Shown here: piece by piece, positions 54,542 through 63,894 of the stretch
How the letters are laid out: each line of letters opens with the position of its first letter
How positions within the stretch are numbered: position 1 is the first letter of the stretch
Origin: Ochrobactrum sp. BTU1
GTDB taxonomy: Bacteria; Pseudomonadota; Alphaproteobacteria; Rhizobiales; Rhizobiaceae
Reading direction: 5' to 3'
Assembly: GCA_018798825.1 (NCBI GenBank)
Contig: CP076357.1
Coordinates: 558,001-622,000 of the forward strand
DNA length: 64,000 bases
Program-made: the position numbers and the translations under genes
The notes under the pieces: model-generated
Told to the model about the DNA's origin: nothing
Database searches by the model: none
Seen by the model: only the letters and a program-made list of their open reading frames with translations

Positions 54542-55699
54542 CTAACCGATCCACTCGGCGCTACGCAGCATTTTGATATTTTCCGCTCCCGTAAAAGCCA
54601 AAAACAATCGTAGCTCTTCTCTCAACTGCCCGATCATTTCTACCACACCGGTTAGGCCCTGTGCTGCAAGCCCATAAAGGGGAGCGCGCCCAAGGAAAAC
54701 ACCGTCAGCCCCCAAGGCGAGAAGCTTTGCGGCGTCTGAACCAGACCTTACGCCACTGTCAGCGAACAAGGTTTTTCTTTCGCCAACGGCTTCTCTAATT
54801 CTCGGCAAAACGTCCAGCGGCCGAACAGCACTATCGAGATTCCTTCCGCCATGGGCGGATACAATCACGCCATCGCAACCCAGCTTGAAGACCTCTACGG
54901 CATCTTCGGCATTGAGTATTCCTTTGACGAGAAGTTTATGCGGCCACCGCGTGCGAAGCTCTTTGAGAAATTCCTGATCAAGGATTGTATCGAGCGCAAA
55001 TCGTGGGTCGCGAATGGAACTCGTTATCGCCTTGGCGACATCGCCCGGATAATGCGCATAGGATGGGAATCCATTTTGCATCAGATAGCGCCCCATCACA
55101 CCCAACGTCCAGCGCGGATGAAGCATCAGGTCAACGGCAAGCGTTGCTGAGGGCTGTAATGGGACACCAAAGCCGTTGCGTCGGTTATGTACCTTTTTTG
55201 GCGAAGCAGGAGTATCGACCGTCAGGACCAATGTCTCAACACCGCACACACGCGCACGTTCCAAGAGCTTCCATGTTTCATTTCGGTCGTGCCAAACGTA
55301 GAGCTGAAACCACAAATCGCTTCCTGGGGCGCTTGCCGAAATCTGTTCTATACTTGTCGATGACTGCGTAGCAACGACAAAAGGCAGTCCGGATTGAGCA
55401 GCCGCCCGCGCCATGAGAACTTCTCCGTCGTGGCGGACCATGCCCGCTAGCGCCGTGGGTGCTATCACAAAAGGACAATTGCGAATGCCGCTTAAATATT
55501 CAGCCGACAGATCAGGAGATGAGACGGGACGCAAAACCCGAGGAATGACCCGACGCTCAGCGAACCCGCTATGGAGAGCAGTGATCGCTGTTTCTGCTTC
55601 AGTTCCTCGATCAATATAATCGAACAGTGCCCGAGGAAGAAAACTTTTTGCTTTCATTCGAGCTTCTGCAAAATCAAGAAATTGCGCCCCGCCAGCCAT
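54542..55699 (-). CDS. FMN-dependent alpha-hydroxyacid oxidase/dehydrogenase
   Basis: A 385-residue protein of the LldD/glycolate oxidase family with a TIM barrel. LFDYIDRGTEAETA is the N-terminal signature. FVIAPTALAGMVRHDGEVLM and DLWFQLYVWHDR line the FMN site, LLVKGILNAEDAV holds the conserved Lys, and VSAHGGRNLDSAV carries the catalytic His. LFADSGVRSGSDAAKLLALG and VFLGRAPLYGLA follow. It oxidises an L-2-hydroxyacid to a 2-oxoacid. The ATG lies 3 nt after the stop of the lyase gene. Its presence with a D-hydroxyacid oxidase suggests use of both stereoisomers. Confidence 0.9.
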   Translation of the reverse strand: MAGGAQFLDFAEARMKAKSFLPRALFDYIDRGTEAETAITALHSGFAERRVIPRVLRPVSSPDLSAEYLSGIRNCPFVIAPTALAGMVRHDGEVLMARAAAQSGLPFVVATQSSTSIEQISASAPGSDLWFQLYVWHDRNETWKLLERARVCGVETLVLTVDTPASPKKVHNRRNGFGVPLQPSATLAVDLMLHPRWTLGVMGRYLMQNGFPSYAHYPGDVAKAITSSIRDPRFALDTILDQEFLKELRTRWPHKLLVKGILNAEDAVEVFKLGCDGVIVSAHGGRNLDSAVRPLDVLPRIREAVGERKTLFADSGVRSGSDAAKLLALGADGVFLGRAPLYGLAAQGLTGVVEMIGQLREELRLFLAFTGAENIKMLRSAEWIG

Positions 55700-55702
55700 G
55701 AT

Positions 55703-56602
55703 CTATGCGATCCCTTCGGCGCGCAGGCCCTCGATGGCAGCAACAATGAGCTGCTCAGTTTCCTGGCTCGGCCCTTTCAACGGCAAGGACACAGGCCCCA
55801 CCGGTTGCCCCAGACGCGCCATCATCGATTTCAAAGGCCCTGGATTGACCTCGTTGAAAAGCGCTTCGAATGTTGGAAGGAGCTTTCGATGAAGGGCTAT
55901 GCCTTCAGCGATATTTCCGGCAGACAATGTATCGTGAATGCGTGTCCAGTATTCGGGCAACATCGGCGCGCTGGCGAGGATACCGCCAGTTCCGCCATAC
56001 ATGATGTGTGTGACGTACATCATGTCGTCTCCCGACAACAGTGCGATCTTATCGCCGATCGCCGCGGAAAGCCGCTGGAAATAATATGCATCAGTGTTGC
56101 AAATTTTTGCGCCTATGATGGTTCCGTCTTCACCCAGTGTCTTCAATGTATCAACTTTTGAAACAAAGCCTGTTCGAGCCGGGACGTCATAGTAGACAAG
56201 TGGCAAATCGACGGTTTTACGGTAAGCGCGAAAATAGTCGATGACACCGTCTTGGCTTGGAATAACGTAAAATGGCGTGACGAGGAGCAATGCGTCTGCT
56301 CCCGCCTCTTTAAATGCCAGTCCATGTTCGAGCGCCTCAGCCCAACCTGGAGAGACGACACCGGCGACCACGCCAACACGTCCGTTAACCAGGCGCACCG
56401 TTTCACGAACGACCTCAAGTCTTGTTTTCGATGAAAGTGCTGTAAACTCACCTGTTCCGCCCACGGGAGCAATTCCTTTGGCACCTCCGGCTAGATTGGC
56501 CTCAATCAACGCCTCAAGTTTTGCCACATCTAGCTCGCCCTTTTCGGTCAAAGGCGTTGGTATTGCGGGAAACATTCCCCGCAAATCAGAATGGTTCATC
56601 AT
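55703..56602 (-). CDS. DHDPS/N-acetylneuraminate lyase family protein
   Basis: A 299-residue class-I aldolase-fold protein. Motifs are MFPAIPTPLTEKGELD, APVGGTGEFTALSSKTRLEV (the G-T-G-E carboxylate site), VGVVAGVVSPGWAEALEHG, LVYYDVPARTGF with the catalytic Tyr and GTIIGAKICN with the Schiff-base Lys. The family includes DapA, KDG dehydratase/aldolase and hydroxyproline-pathway lyases. The catabolic operon context argues for a 2-oxoacid aldolase or dehydratase rather than lysine synthesis. It follows the ABC ATPase gene by 27 nt. Confidence 0.9.
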   Translation of the reverse strand: MMNHSDLRGMFPAIPTPLTEKGELDVAKLEALIEANLAGGAKGIAPVGGTGEFTALSSKTRLEVVRETVRLVNGRVGVVAGVVSPGWAEALEHGLAFKEAGADALLLVTPFYVIPSQDGVIDYFRAYRKTVDLPLVYYDVPARTGFVSKVDTLKTLGEDGTIIGAKICNTDAYYFQRLSAAIGDKIALLSGDDMMYVTHIMYGGTGGILASAPMLPEYWTRIHDTLSAGNIAEGIALHRKLLPTFEALFNEVNPGPLKSMMARLGQPVGPVSLPLKGPSQETEQLIVAAIEGLRAEGIA

Positions 56603-56629
56603 TGATTATCCGCTTTTTGTCTTGAGGGG

Positions 56630-57373
56630 TTAATGCTCAACTTTAGAAAGAAAGCTTTTGAGCCTGTCGGTCTTTGGTTGATGCAGGACTTCGTCAGGCG
56701 CGCCAGTTTCCACGACGTGTCCGGCTTCCATGAAAATGACTTTTGACGCCACGTTGCGGGCGAAGCTCATTTCATGGGTCACCACAATCATTGTTGTGCC
56801 ATCTGCTGCGAGCCCCTGCATTACATCAAGAACCTCGCCGACCAGTTCGGGATCAAGAGCTGAAGTTGGCTCATCGAAAAGCATGACTTCTGGCTCAAGC
56901 GCCAATGCACGGGCTATCGCCACACGCTGTGCTTGGCCTCCAGAAATCTGTTGCGGCAGGAGATCAACCTTGTCCGCTAATCCGACGCGATGCAGTAGCC
57001 TCATCGCCAGATCGCGAGACTGCTCTTTGGTCTTCAACTTGTTAAGCAAAGGACCCGACATAACGTTTTGTAGAACCGTCATGTGGGGGAAAAGATGAAA
57101 GCCTTGAAAGACCATTCCGGTCTTCCGGCGAAAGTCGGCTTTAACGCGCTCGGGAAATTTGCTTTTCGGGTGGAAGTCAAGACGATTACCTGCAACTTCG
57201 ATCTCGCCTTGCGTGGGTTGTTCAAGCAAGTCGAGACAACGCAGCAAGGTTGACTTTCCGCAGCCCGAGGGGCCAATGAGAACAGCCACATCCCCACGGT
57301 CGACCGAAAGGTCGATGCCTTTCAAAACTTCGTGGGTGCCAAATGTCTTTCGCAAGTTCTTAACACTGATCAT
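56630..57373 (-). CDS. Amino-acid-type ABC transporter ATP-binding protein
   Basis: A 247-residue GlnQ-type ATPase from the ATG at 57373; the TTG at 57388 would overlap the permease stop. Walker A is GPSGCGKSTL, the Q-loop segment TGMVFQGFHLFPHMTV, the signature [16 protein letters not shown], Walker B VMLFDEPTSALDPE, and the switch His is in VVTHEM. Second gene of the operon that starts with the permease at 58032. Confidence 0.93.
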   Translation of the reverse strand: MISVKNLRKTFGTHEVLKGIDLSVDRGDVAVLIGPSGCGKSTLLRCLDLLEQPTQGEIEVAGNRLDFHPKSKFPERVKADFRRKTGMVFQGFHLFPHMTVLQNVMSGPLLNKLKTKEQSRDLAMRLLHRVGLADKVDLLPQQISGGQAQRVAIARALALEPEVMLFDEPTSALDPELVGEVLDVMQGLAADGTTMIVVTHEMSFARNVASKVIFMEAGHVVETGAPDEVLHQPKTDRLKSFLSKVEH

Positions 57374-57384
57374 CTCAACCACCT

Positions 57385-58032
57385 TCAATGTTTGATTTCA
57401 AAGCGGTTCGCAATCAGCGTCACCGGCGTAAGGATTGCGAGATATAGCAGTGCAGCGAAGGTGTAGACTTCAAGGGGGCGATAGGTTTCCATCGTCAGAC
57501 TTCCTGCGGCGTACATCAGATCTGGAACAGCAACCACCGAGAGAAGGGATGTGTTCTTGAGCTGCAATATCGTCTGACTTACAATCGGCGGGATCATCCG
57601 GCGCGTTGCCTGAGGCAAGATGATATGGCGCATTTTCGTGGCGTATGAAAAACCCAGAACCGTTGACGCTTCCCATTGTCCACGATCAATGGAGATGACG
57701 CCTGCCCTGAAAATTTCTGCAGAAAATGCGCCCATGTAAAGGGTGAGCCCTAAACCCGCTGCAAACCAGTCAGGCAGCGTGTAGCCAGTGAGCATCGGCA
57801 GCGCGTAGAAAAACCATACGATCTGCACAAGCAGCGGAGTGCACCGAAACAGATGGATGTAGGCATTGATGATCCAGGTCAAAACGGGAATACGGGATAC
57901 CAGAGCGAGCCCCAGGACTACACCAATCATAAGGCCGGCCAGCGATGTAACAAATGCATAAGCGACAGTTACGCCGATTGCATTAAGCCATAATTGTCCA
58001 TCCGAAATGGCGGACCAGTCAAATTGATACAT
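57385..58032 (-). CDS. Amino-acid-type ABC transporter permease
   Basis: A 215-residue HisM-type permease. The ATG at 58032 (MYQFDWSAISDGQLWLNAIG) is the natural start; the open frame upstream to 58143 lacks family character. About five helices; the EAA loop is ASTVLGFSYATKMRHIILPQ. Only one permease gene is present, so it may homodimerise. The binding protein is encoded divergently at 58337. Confidence 0.92.
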   Translation of the reverse strand: MYQFDWSAISDGQLWLNAIGVTVAYAFVTSLAGLMIGVVLGLALVSRIPVLTWIINAYIHLFRCTPLLVQIVWFFYALPMLTGYTLPDWFAAGLGLTLYMGAFSAEIFRAGVISIDRGQWEASTVLGFSYATKMRHIILPQATRRMIPPIVSQTILQLKNTSLLSVVAVPDLMYAAGSLTMETYRPLEVYTFAALLYLAILTPVTLIANRFEIKH

Positions 58033-58336
58033 CCGAATGCACTCCCTTTTTTGCAGCAACCGTGAATTCGGAATACGGCGCTTTTTTTCGCAGCTAGCTC
58101 GATTCGCTGATGGTGCAAAGTAAATTTGCACACAAAGTATCATTATGCGCGAATATCAATTATATTTAATCGCATTGTGATCGTTCGGATATCTATTATA
58201 CTATTTTCAGATGTTTTTTAATGAGATCGGTCTCAAAAATGATTTTTCGCTTGTTGTTGGATATCGGTTCGAGACAATGTCGCCACGGTGAAATTAAAGC
58301 CCTCCAAAGAAGGGTCCTTCAAAGGGAATAAATGAG
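58033..58336. other. Divergent regulatory region between permease and binding protein
   Basis: AT-rich, with no gene. Should contain promoters for both directions and sites for the IclR-type regulator. A short near-palindrome, GAGATCGGTCTC, lies near 58221-58232; I cannot assign it. Confidence 0.45.
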
Positions 58337-59176
58337 ATGATTAAAGCGATGACAGCCGCGCTCATGGTCTGCGCAGGTATCACAGTTTCAGCGCCGGCAA
58401 TGGCTGAATCGGTATGGGACAAGATCGAGCGGACCGGAGAGGTAGTATGCGGCGGGGTGCGCAATTATCCTCCGACTTCGTTCCACGTTGGCGGAGAATT
58501 GGAGTATGCAGGCTACGGCCCGCGAGTATGCCGGCAGATGGCTGCGGATCTCGGTAAGGCGATGGGCAAGGAGCTCAAGCTGAAGTGGCGTGAAGTAACC
58601 TGGCAGAGCATTGTGCTCGATCTGCAGTCAGGACGCCTTGATATCTTCCCTGGAATGACTGCAACCGAGGAACGCAAAAAGGCTTTGGCTATGGCTGGGC
58701 CTGTTTGGCAAATGTCGGATTGCGTCATCGGAGCAAAAGGCAAAGAACCACTCAAAACATGGTCCGAGTATGATTCACCAAACGTGACATTTGCAATGGT
58801 CACGGGTGCCGCCCAGACGAACTTCATCAAGCAGGACATGCCCAAAGCGAAGATCATGAGCCTGAAAGAAATGAGCGAAGCCATCATGGCGGTTCAATCT
58901 GGGCGCGCTGATTACATGTTGCAGGAACTGCCTATCTGCATCAAGACCTTCGAGAGTGCGAAGGCTGTTTTCTCGAGCTACACTGTTCCAGAACCCGTAC
59001 ACGGCATTCCGGTTTCTGCAGCTACTCGTAAAGACGAGGATGGTCGGGTACAAGCCTTCCTTCAGAAGTGGGCTGACGAAAACCGTACAAAGCAAACCAT
59101 TGTCCCCCTCCTTCTTGAAGGCTTCAAGGATGCGGGCATGGACACGACTGCACTGCCTGAAGGTATTCGCTTCTAG
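58337..59176 (+). CDS. ABC transporter periplasmic binding protein (SBP family 3)
   Basis: A 279-residue protein with signal peptide MIKAMTAALMVCAGITVSAP then AMA. Family-3 features are VWDKIERTGEVVCGGVRNYP, SIVLDLQSGRLDIFPGMTAT, EERKKALAMAGPVW, VTGAAQTNFIKQDMPKAKI and EAIMAVQSGRADYMLQELP. Two mature Cys residues may pair (CGGV and RVCRQM). It supplies substrate to the importer encoded on the other strand. A strong terminator follows. Confidence 0.9.
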   Translation: MIKAMTAALMVCAGITVSAPAMAESVWDKIERTGEVVCGGVRNYPPTSFHVGGELEYAGYGPRVCRQMAADLGKAMGKELKLKWREVTWQSIVLDLQSGRLDIFPGMTATEERKKALAMAGPVWQMSDCVIGAKGKEPLKTWSEYDSPNVTFAMVTGAAQTNFIKQDMPKAKIMSLKEMSEAIMAVQSGRADYMLQELPICIKTFESAKAVFSSYTVPEPVHGIPVSAATRKDEDGRVQAFLQKWADENRTKQTIVPLLLEGFKDAGMDTTALPEGIRF

Positions 59177-59183
59177 AAGAGCC

Positions 59184-59218
59184 GCATAGGTGCCGCAATA
59201 TGGCACCTATGCTTTTTT
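59184..59218 (+). terminator. Rho-independent terminator after the binding-protein gene
   Basis: GCATAGGTGCC (59184-59194), a 7-nt loop and GGCACCTATGC (59202-59212) form a perfect 11-bp stem followed by TTTTTT. It separates the binding-protein gene from the IclR gene. Confidence 0.95.
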
Positions 59219-59335
59219 GCGAAGCTGTCTTGGGCAAAACCGCATAGATTTCTTTTATCTATATGCGAACAAATTATTATTGACTACGCGAGTGGTATTG
59301 ATAGTGCGATATCAAAGGCGGAGGGTAGGTTTATA

Positions 59336-60118
59336 ATGACACTGAACGCAGATGAACAAGATGATCCAATGTTGGTCCGCTCTGTTGAAAAAGCTTTCCG
59401 CGTTCTTGAGACCTTCGATCCTTCGCATTCGCGCCAGACGCTGACCCAGCTCGCCCAAAGAGCCGGAATTGATCGTTCGGCTGCGCAACGCTTTGCGCAC
59501 ACGCTGCTCCATCTTGGATATCTTCAGAAAGTGCCCGGCAGCAAGACTTACGAATTGGCTGCCAAGTCATTGAATATGGGCTATCGTTACACGCGATCGA
59601 GCCTGCTGGTGCAAAGGGCTCATCCATATCTGCTGCATCTTAATCGGAGCACGGGGGAAACGATCTCTCTTACCTTGCTTGACGACACCGACATTATTTA
59701 TCTCGCCCGTTATCTTTCTTCTAATACACTTGATAACGACGTCATTGTGGGCAGTCGGCTTCCTGCATATTGTTCTGCCGCAGGGCTCGTGTTTCTGGCG
59801 GGATTAGATGATATAAGGATTAATGACATCCTTGAGCGAAGTGACCTCCGCGCCTTCACTCCTAAAACGGTCTTTGATCCAGAACAGATTTGGCGGCGGA
59901 TCTACGAGACACGGCAGCGCGGCTTTGCCATTGCTGAAGAGCAGGTCTACGCCAATGATATCGCATTGGCTGCACCCATTTATCTTCCTGATGGTCATAC
60001 AACCGCTGCGGCGGTCCTTGCAGCTTCGAACTTGCGCTACAATGAAGATACACTGCTGAGGCAATTTGTTCCGATGATGATTTCTGCAACACGCTCTGTC
60101 ACGCAAAATCTCACATAG
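59336..60118 (+). CDS. IclR-family transcriptional regulator
   Basis: A 260-residue regulator. The N-terminal winged helix (about 12-75) has VRSVEKAFRVLETFDPSHSR, LTQLAQRAGIDRSAAQRFA and LLHLGYLQKVPGSKTYEL. The C-terminal GAF-like effector domain (about 90-255) has GETISLTLLDDTDIIYLAR, SRLPAYCSAAGLVFLAGL, RRIYETRQRGFAIAEEQVYA and LAAPIYLPDGHTTAA. It probably controls the adjacent hydroxyacid/lyase operon and binding protein; such regulators sense pathway intermediates. Confidence 0.92.
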   Translation: MTLNADEQDDPMLVRSVEKAFRVLETFDPSHSRQTLTQLAQRAGIDRSAAQRFAHTLLHLGYLQKVPGSKTYELAAKSLNMGYRYTRSSLLVQRAHPYLLHLNRSTGETISLTLLDDTDIIYLARYLSSNTLDNDVIVGSRLPAYCSAAGLVFLAGLDDIRINDILERSDLRAFTPKTVFDPEQIWRRIYETRQRGFAIAEEQVYANDIALAAPIYLPDGHTTAAAVLAASNLRYNEDTLLRQFVPMMISATRSVTQNLT

Positions 60119-60133
60119 GTTCATCGCGCCACT

Positions 60134-61318
60134 TTACGTCGGGGCAATTTCAACCCGATTTTTGCCATTCGACTTGGCTTTGTAAAGTGCCATGTCAGCC
60201 CTACGAAGAATACTTTCGAACGTCTGCGTCGTTGTTTTTGCTGTTGCAACGCCGATTGAAACGGTGACGTTCACAGCACCGCCATCAAGATAAAAGACAT
60301 CTGTTTCAATATTCCTTCTTATCGTTTCGCTCGCTGTGATGGCGATTTGGCTGTTGGCATGGCCAAAAATGATAACAAATTCCTCGCCTCCCGAGCGCGC
60401 GACAAAATCTCCTTTTTCCATGGAGGCTTGCAATCTAGTCGCGACGTGTCTGAGAACGAGATCCCCTGTTTGATGGCCATGATTGTCATTAATCAGCTTG
60501 AAGTCATCTATATCTAGAACAGCGACGGCGTGCTCAACGTCTCCCCCTCTCGAGGCCTGAAATCTCTCCAAGCCGACCTCATTCAAAGTTCGGCGATTGG
60601 GAAGGCCAGTCAGATAGTCTTTCGAAGCAGCGCGTTCCCAGCGTCTGCGGATCTGGTCTGTACACATCAGGATAAAAGCAGTCGTCCCGATAATAGGGAG
60701 AACTGCAAGAAATACGGGTGTGATGGTGTTCATCCAATTGGTATTATCGGCAATATTCAGTCCCGCGTCCGGGGTCATACCCACATAAAACAGGGCTCGT
60801 GCTGCTGTGCAAAGCAAAGCTGCTACATAGAGCCAAAGAAGCATCAGCCGGCTGCGAGCACCATCACGATAGCTCCGATTAGAAAGTATTCTTATGCTTG
60901 CCACCATGAGGAAAATCCAAACAATGGAAACGACGATAATGCGTGCCAGCGTGTTGGGGACAACAAAAATGAAATAACTAAAGAAGGCCATTCCCAACAA
61001 TGTCACGATCCATGAGAACGGATCTGGTCTGAGATTATGAAACTGCCTGACAGCTTTGTAATACAGACACAGCCCGCCAAAAAGACATGCATTTGCAAGG
61101 GTCACGGAGATGCTACGCGGCATCCATTTTTCGGCTGCAAAGGTGGCGCAACCCAGTGCAACAAGAAGTGTAGCCCACATCCAACTGGTAGCAGCCGGCC
61201 GAAGTGATATTGGAAAATCGCGGTTGATCGCACTCAGCATTCCGCCATTAGCCAGAATTATCAGTGTGACGGTTAAGAAAACCGATTTGGCGTCCACTAA
61301 GCTGCATCCCCCATGCAT
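60134..61318 (-). CDS. Membrane-bound GGDEF protein (diguanylate cyclase)
   Basis: A 394-residue protein. The first ~215 residues form about six to seven membrane helices (for example SVFLTVTLIILANGGML, FSWIVTLLGMAFFSYFIFV and ITPVFLAVLPIIGTTAFILM) without a cytosolic sensor. The C-terminal GGDEF domain (about 235-390) has DYLTGLPNRRTLNEVG, VAVLDIDDFKLINDNHGHQT, the active site ARSGGEEFVIIFGHA and VTVSIGVATAKT, ending MALYKAKSNGKNRVE. The intact GGEEF indicates c-di-GMP synthesis. Convergent with the IclR gene. Confidence 0.93.
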   Translation of the reverse strand: MHGGCSLVDAKSVFLTVTLIILANGGMLSAINRDFPISLRPAATSWMWATLLVALGCATFAAEKWMPRSISVTLANACLFGGLCLYYKAVRQFHNLRPDPFSWIVTLLGMAFFSYFIFVVPNTLARIIVVSIVWIFLMVASIRILSNRSYRDGARSRLMLLWLYVAALLCTAARALFYVGMTPDAGLNIADNTNWMNTITPVFLAVLPIIGTTAFILMCTDQIRRRWERAASKDYLTGLPNRRTLNEVGLERFQASRGGDVEHAVAVLDIDDFKLINDNHGHQTGDLVLRHVATRLQASMEKGDFVARSGGEEFVIIFGHANSQIAITASETIRRNIETDVFYLDGGAVNVTVSIGVATAKTTTQTFESILRRADMALYKAKSNGKNRVEIAPT

Positions 61319-61654
61319 TCGCCCTCGGTTAAGCCCGAAATTTTCCAGCTTGCTTCGATCGAGCTGCGAAGGCCGTCCGTGGCACCTGGCAAAACTTTTG
61401 CGTGCCCCCTAACTCAATAATCGAATGGAACTTATCCTATTCCTCGACATTTCAAACCGGAATGTTCAATCTAATTCAAAATATGTGAGCGCTGATATTC
61501 AGGGCTTGTTCATAAAATTTTTGCTAACGTTTTTGTGATGTCGCCGAATTTTGCTCAAATTCAACAAATAATCATGACGTCAAGACACGCCCGATCGGTC
61601 AAATATGGATGGATTTGAGGCTTGTGAAACTGCTGCCTTCGTAAGGAGAGGGAT
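61319..61654. other. Intergenic region upstream of the OmpA-family gene
   Basis: No gene seen. Should carry promoters for the divergent GGDEF and OmpA-family genes. An AGGAGAGGG ribosome site lies just before 61655. No clear operator or hairpin was seen. Confidence 0.45.
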
Positions 61655-63856
61655 ATGACTATTCGCTCGCGACTTCTCGCAACTGTAGTTTTGCCGGCGT
61701 TCTCGGCCTCAATGATGATGCAACCCGTTCATGCTGAAACACGGGACGCACCATTCGTCGTTGCTCAGGATAGTGGCGAGCAACCGTCTGATGACGAGGC
61801 GTTGCGTCAGCGACAGGCTGAAGAAATGCAACAAGCAGCCGAAGAAGCCCGTAAACAGGCAGAAGAGCAGCAACGCGCTGCAGAGGAAGAAAATCGTCGC
61901 AACGCTGAAGAGCAGCAGCGAGCAGCGCAGGAAGAAGCAGACCGACAGGCTGCAGAGCAACAAAGGGCTGCGGAACAGGCGCAACGTGACGCCGCAGAGG
62001 CACAGCGCGCAGTGGATGAGCAAAACGCGCTCGAAGAAGAAGCCCGTCGCAAACAGGCTGAAGATGCTGCGCGTCAGGCTGAGGAAGATCAAAAGGCAGC
62101 TGAGGAGCAAGCCAAACGCGAAGCTGAGCAGCAACAAAAGGCAGCCGATGAGCAAGAACAGCGTCAGGCTGATGAGCTCAAGCAGGCAGAGGACAAAGCC
62201 CGTCGCGAAGCGGCTGAACAACAGACAACGACGGAGCAGCAGCAGACGATTGAAAATGAAGCCAAGCGGCAGGCAGGGGAAGAAGCAGACAAGGTGCCGC
62301 TGCAAAAGCAGCCTGAGCAGCCTGAGCAGCCTGAGCAACCGCTTGAGCAATCCTCACCTGAAGAAAAGCCGGATCTTAATCCTCAGCCGACGGAACCCGC
62401 CGACGCACAGCCGGTAGTGGAGCCTGCTGCGCCCGTGGATGCCGAGCCTAAGGCCAATCCTGAGACGAATTCTGATCAGCGGCCCGCGTCGAGTGAGCAA
62501 CCGTCCTTGCAACCACAGCAGCCTAATGCTGAACAAGAAGCCGAGCAGCCTGTCACTGATCCGTTAACAGAACCCAAAGCAGAAATCGTGGATAAGCGGA
62601 CCAAGGAACAACAGCAGGAAATTGCCAAGGATCCTTCGAGCACCGATGACACGGTCGTACTTCCAGTTGAAAATGGTGCCGCTGTTCTCGATAGTGACAA
62701 GGACGCGGATAATTTTGGAGGCAATCAGTCTCGCGAGGAGCGCCGCAAGTCCCGTGAACAGCAGCGTGCCACGGAGGAGAAAATTTTACCTCCACCGGTC
62801 GACGACGCATCGGCGCAGGTTGAGTTTTCGGATGAGTTGAAGAAGGCGCTACCGCAAAAAATTGAAGCGAACCTTAAAGAGGATGGCACGCGCATAAAAG
62901 AAGCACCGGCATTCGCTGTTCCCGAGACGACAAACATTATCAACAATACCATCATCAACAACACGACTGTCAATAACACTACCGTCAACAACAACGTCAC
63001 GAATGTCAAAGTGGTTGAACAAATTGACAATCGTGTCATTCTTGATGCAGGTGATCGTATCTTTGTTCGCGGGGATGATCGTCCTCGTCTCCGCCGCGAT
63101 GCGCAAGAAACCTATTATGACGAGCTTCCTCGCGGTCGCTTGCGCGAAACGATCGTTCGACCAGGTGGTTATGAAATCGTCACCGTCTACGACCGCTACG
63201 GGGATATCGTGCAGCGTTCGCGTATCGATCGCGATGGTAATGAGTATCTGATGATCTATGCGCCGGAGTACGATGAAACCCCACGGGCCGCGATTTTCGA
63301 CGTCGGATATGATTTGCCGCCGATGCGACTGACCATTCCCGTACAAGATTACATCATCGATGTGGCCGATGATCCGGAACGTGATTTCTACGACTTTTTG
63401 GCCTTGCCGCCGGTAGAGCGCGTGGAGCGTGTTTATACAATCGATGAAGTTCGCCATTCCGCGCGTCTCCGTGACAAGGTCCGTCGCATCGACCTGGATA
63501 CCATCCATTTTGCAACTGGCAGCGCCGAGGTTTCATTGTCTCAGGCCAAGACCTTGCGAAAGGTTGCGACGGCTATGCAGAAGGTTCTGGCAAAGGACCC
63601 AGGCGAAACCTTTTTCATTGAAGGACACACCGACGCTGTCGGTTCCGACCGGTCAAATTTGGTGTTGTCGGATCGCCGGGCAGAGTCAGTGGCAAGTCTT
63701 CTCACGGAGGTTTACGATATTCCTGCAGAGAATCTAGTGACGCAGGGGTACGGAGAGCGTTTCTTGAAAATTCGAACTCAAGCCGCCGAACAAGAAAACA
63801 GGCGGGTGACAATACGACGTGTAACGCCACTGGTACGCCCAGTCTCACAGCGTTAA
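61655..63856 (+). CDS. OmpA-family envelope protein with long coiled coil
   Basis: A 733-residue exported protein. The signal peptide ends MMMQPVHA. About residues 45-220 are a Glu/Gln/Ala/Arg-rich coiled coil built on units like EEQQRAAEEE, and 220-310 is Pro/Glu/Gln-rich (QPEQPEQPEQPLEQ). About 425-455 is an Asn/Thr strand repeat (NNTIINNTTVNNTTVNNN), followed by a basic-acidic region. The C-terminal OmpA peptidoglycan-binding domain (about 615-725) has IHFATGSAEVSLSQAKTLRK, FFIEGHTDAVGSDRSNLVLS, DRRAESVASLL and GYGERFLKI with ENRRVTI. It likely links the outer envelope to peptidoglycan. Similar proteins are common in Rhizobiales. The low-complexity part may vary in length between strains. 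Confidence 0.9.
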   Translation: MTIRSRLLATVVLPAFSASMMMQPVHAETRDAPFVVAQDSGEQPSDDEALRQRQAEEMQQAAEEARKQAEEQQRAAEEENRRNAEEQQRAAQEEADRQAAEQQRAAEQAQRDAAEAQRAVDEQNALEEEARRKQAEDAARQAEEDQKAAEEQAKREAEQQQKAADEQEQRQADELKQAEDKARREAAEQQTTTEQQQTIENEAKRQAGEEADKVPLQKQPEQPEQPEQPLEQSSPEEKPDLNPQPTEPADAQPVVEPAAPVDAEPKANPETNSDQRPASSEQPSLQPQQPNAEQEAEQPVTDPLTEPKAEIVDKRTKEQQQEIAKDPSSTDDTVVLPVENGAAVLDSDKDADNFGGNQSREERRKSREQQRATEEKILPPPVDDASAQVEFSDELKKALPQKIEANLKEDGTRIKEAPAFAVPETTNIINNTIINNTTVNNTTVNNNVTNVKVVEQIDNRVILDAGDRIFVRGDDRPRLRRDAQETYYDELPRGRLRETIVRPGGYEIVTVYDRYGDIVQRSRIDRDGNEYLMIYAPEYDETPRAAIFDVGYDLPPMRLTIPVQDYIIDVADDPERDFYDFLALPPVERVERVYTIDEVRHSARLRDKVRRIDLDTIHFATGSAEVSLSQAKTLRKVATAMQKVLAKDPGETFFIEGHTDAVGSDRSNLVLSDRRAESVASLLTEVYDIPAENLVTQGYGERFLKIRTQAAEQENRRVTIRRVTPLVRPVSQR

Positions 63857-63862
63857 TGCTCG

Positions 63863-63894
63863 TGTAAAGGGCCAGGCCTCAGGTCTGGTCCTTA
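63863..63894 (+). terminator. Imperfect hairpin after the OmpA-family gene
   Basis: GTAAAGGGCCAG, loop GCCTCAGGT, then CTGGTCCTTAC pair imperfectly over about 11 bp. The hairpin begins 6 nt after the stop. No clear T run follows, so termination there is uncertain. Confidence 0.5.

Noticed and set aside
61709..62350. A Leu/Cys-rich 213-codon minus-strand frame
   Set aside because: Mirror of Glu/Gln/Ala codons of the coiled-coil region in the OmpA-family gene; looks like a membrane protein only because of this.
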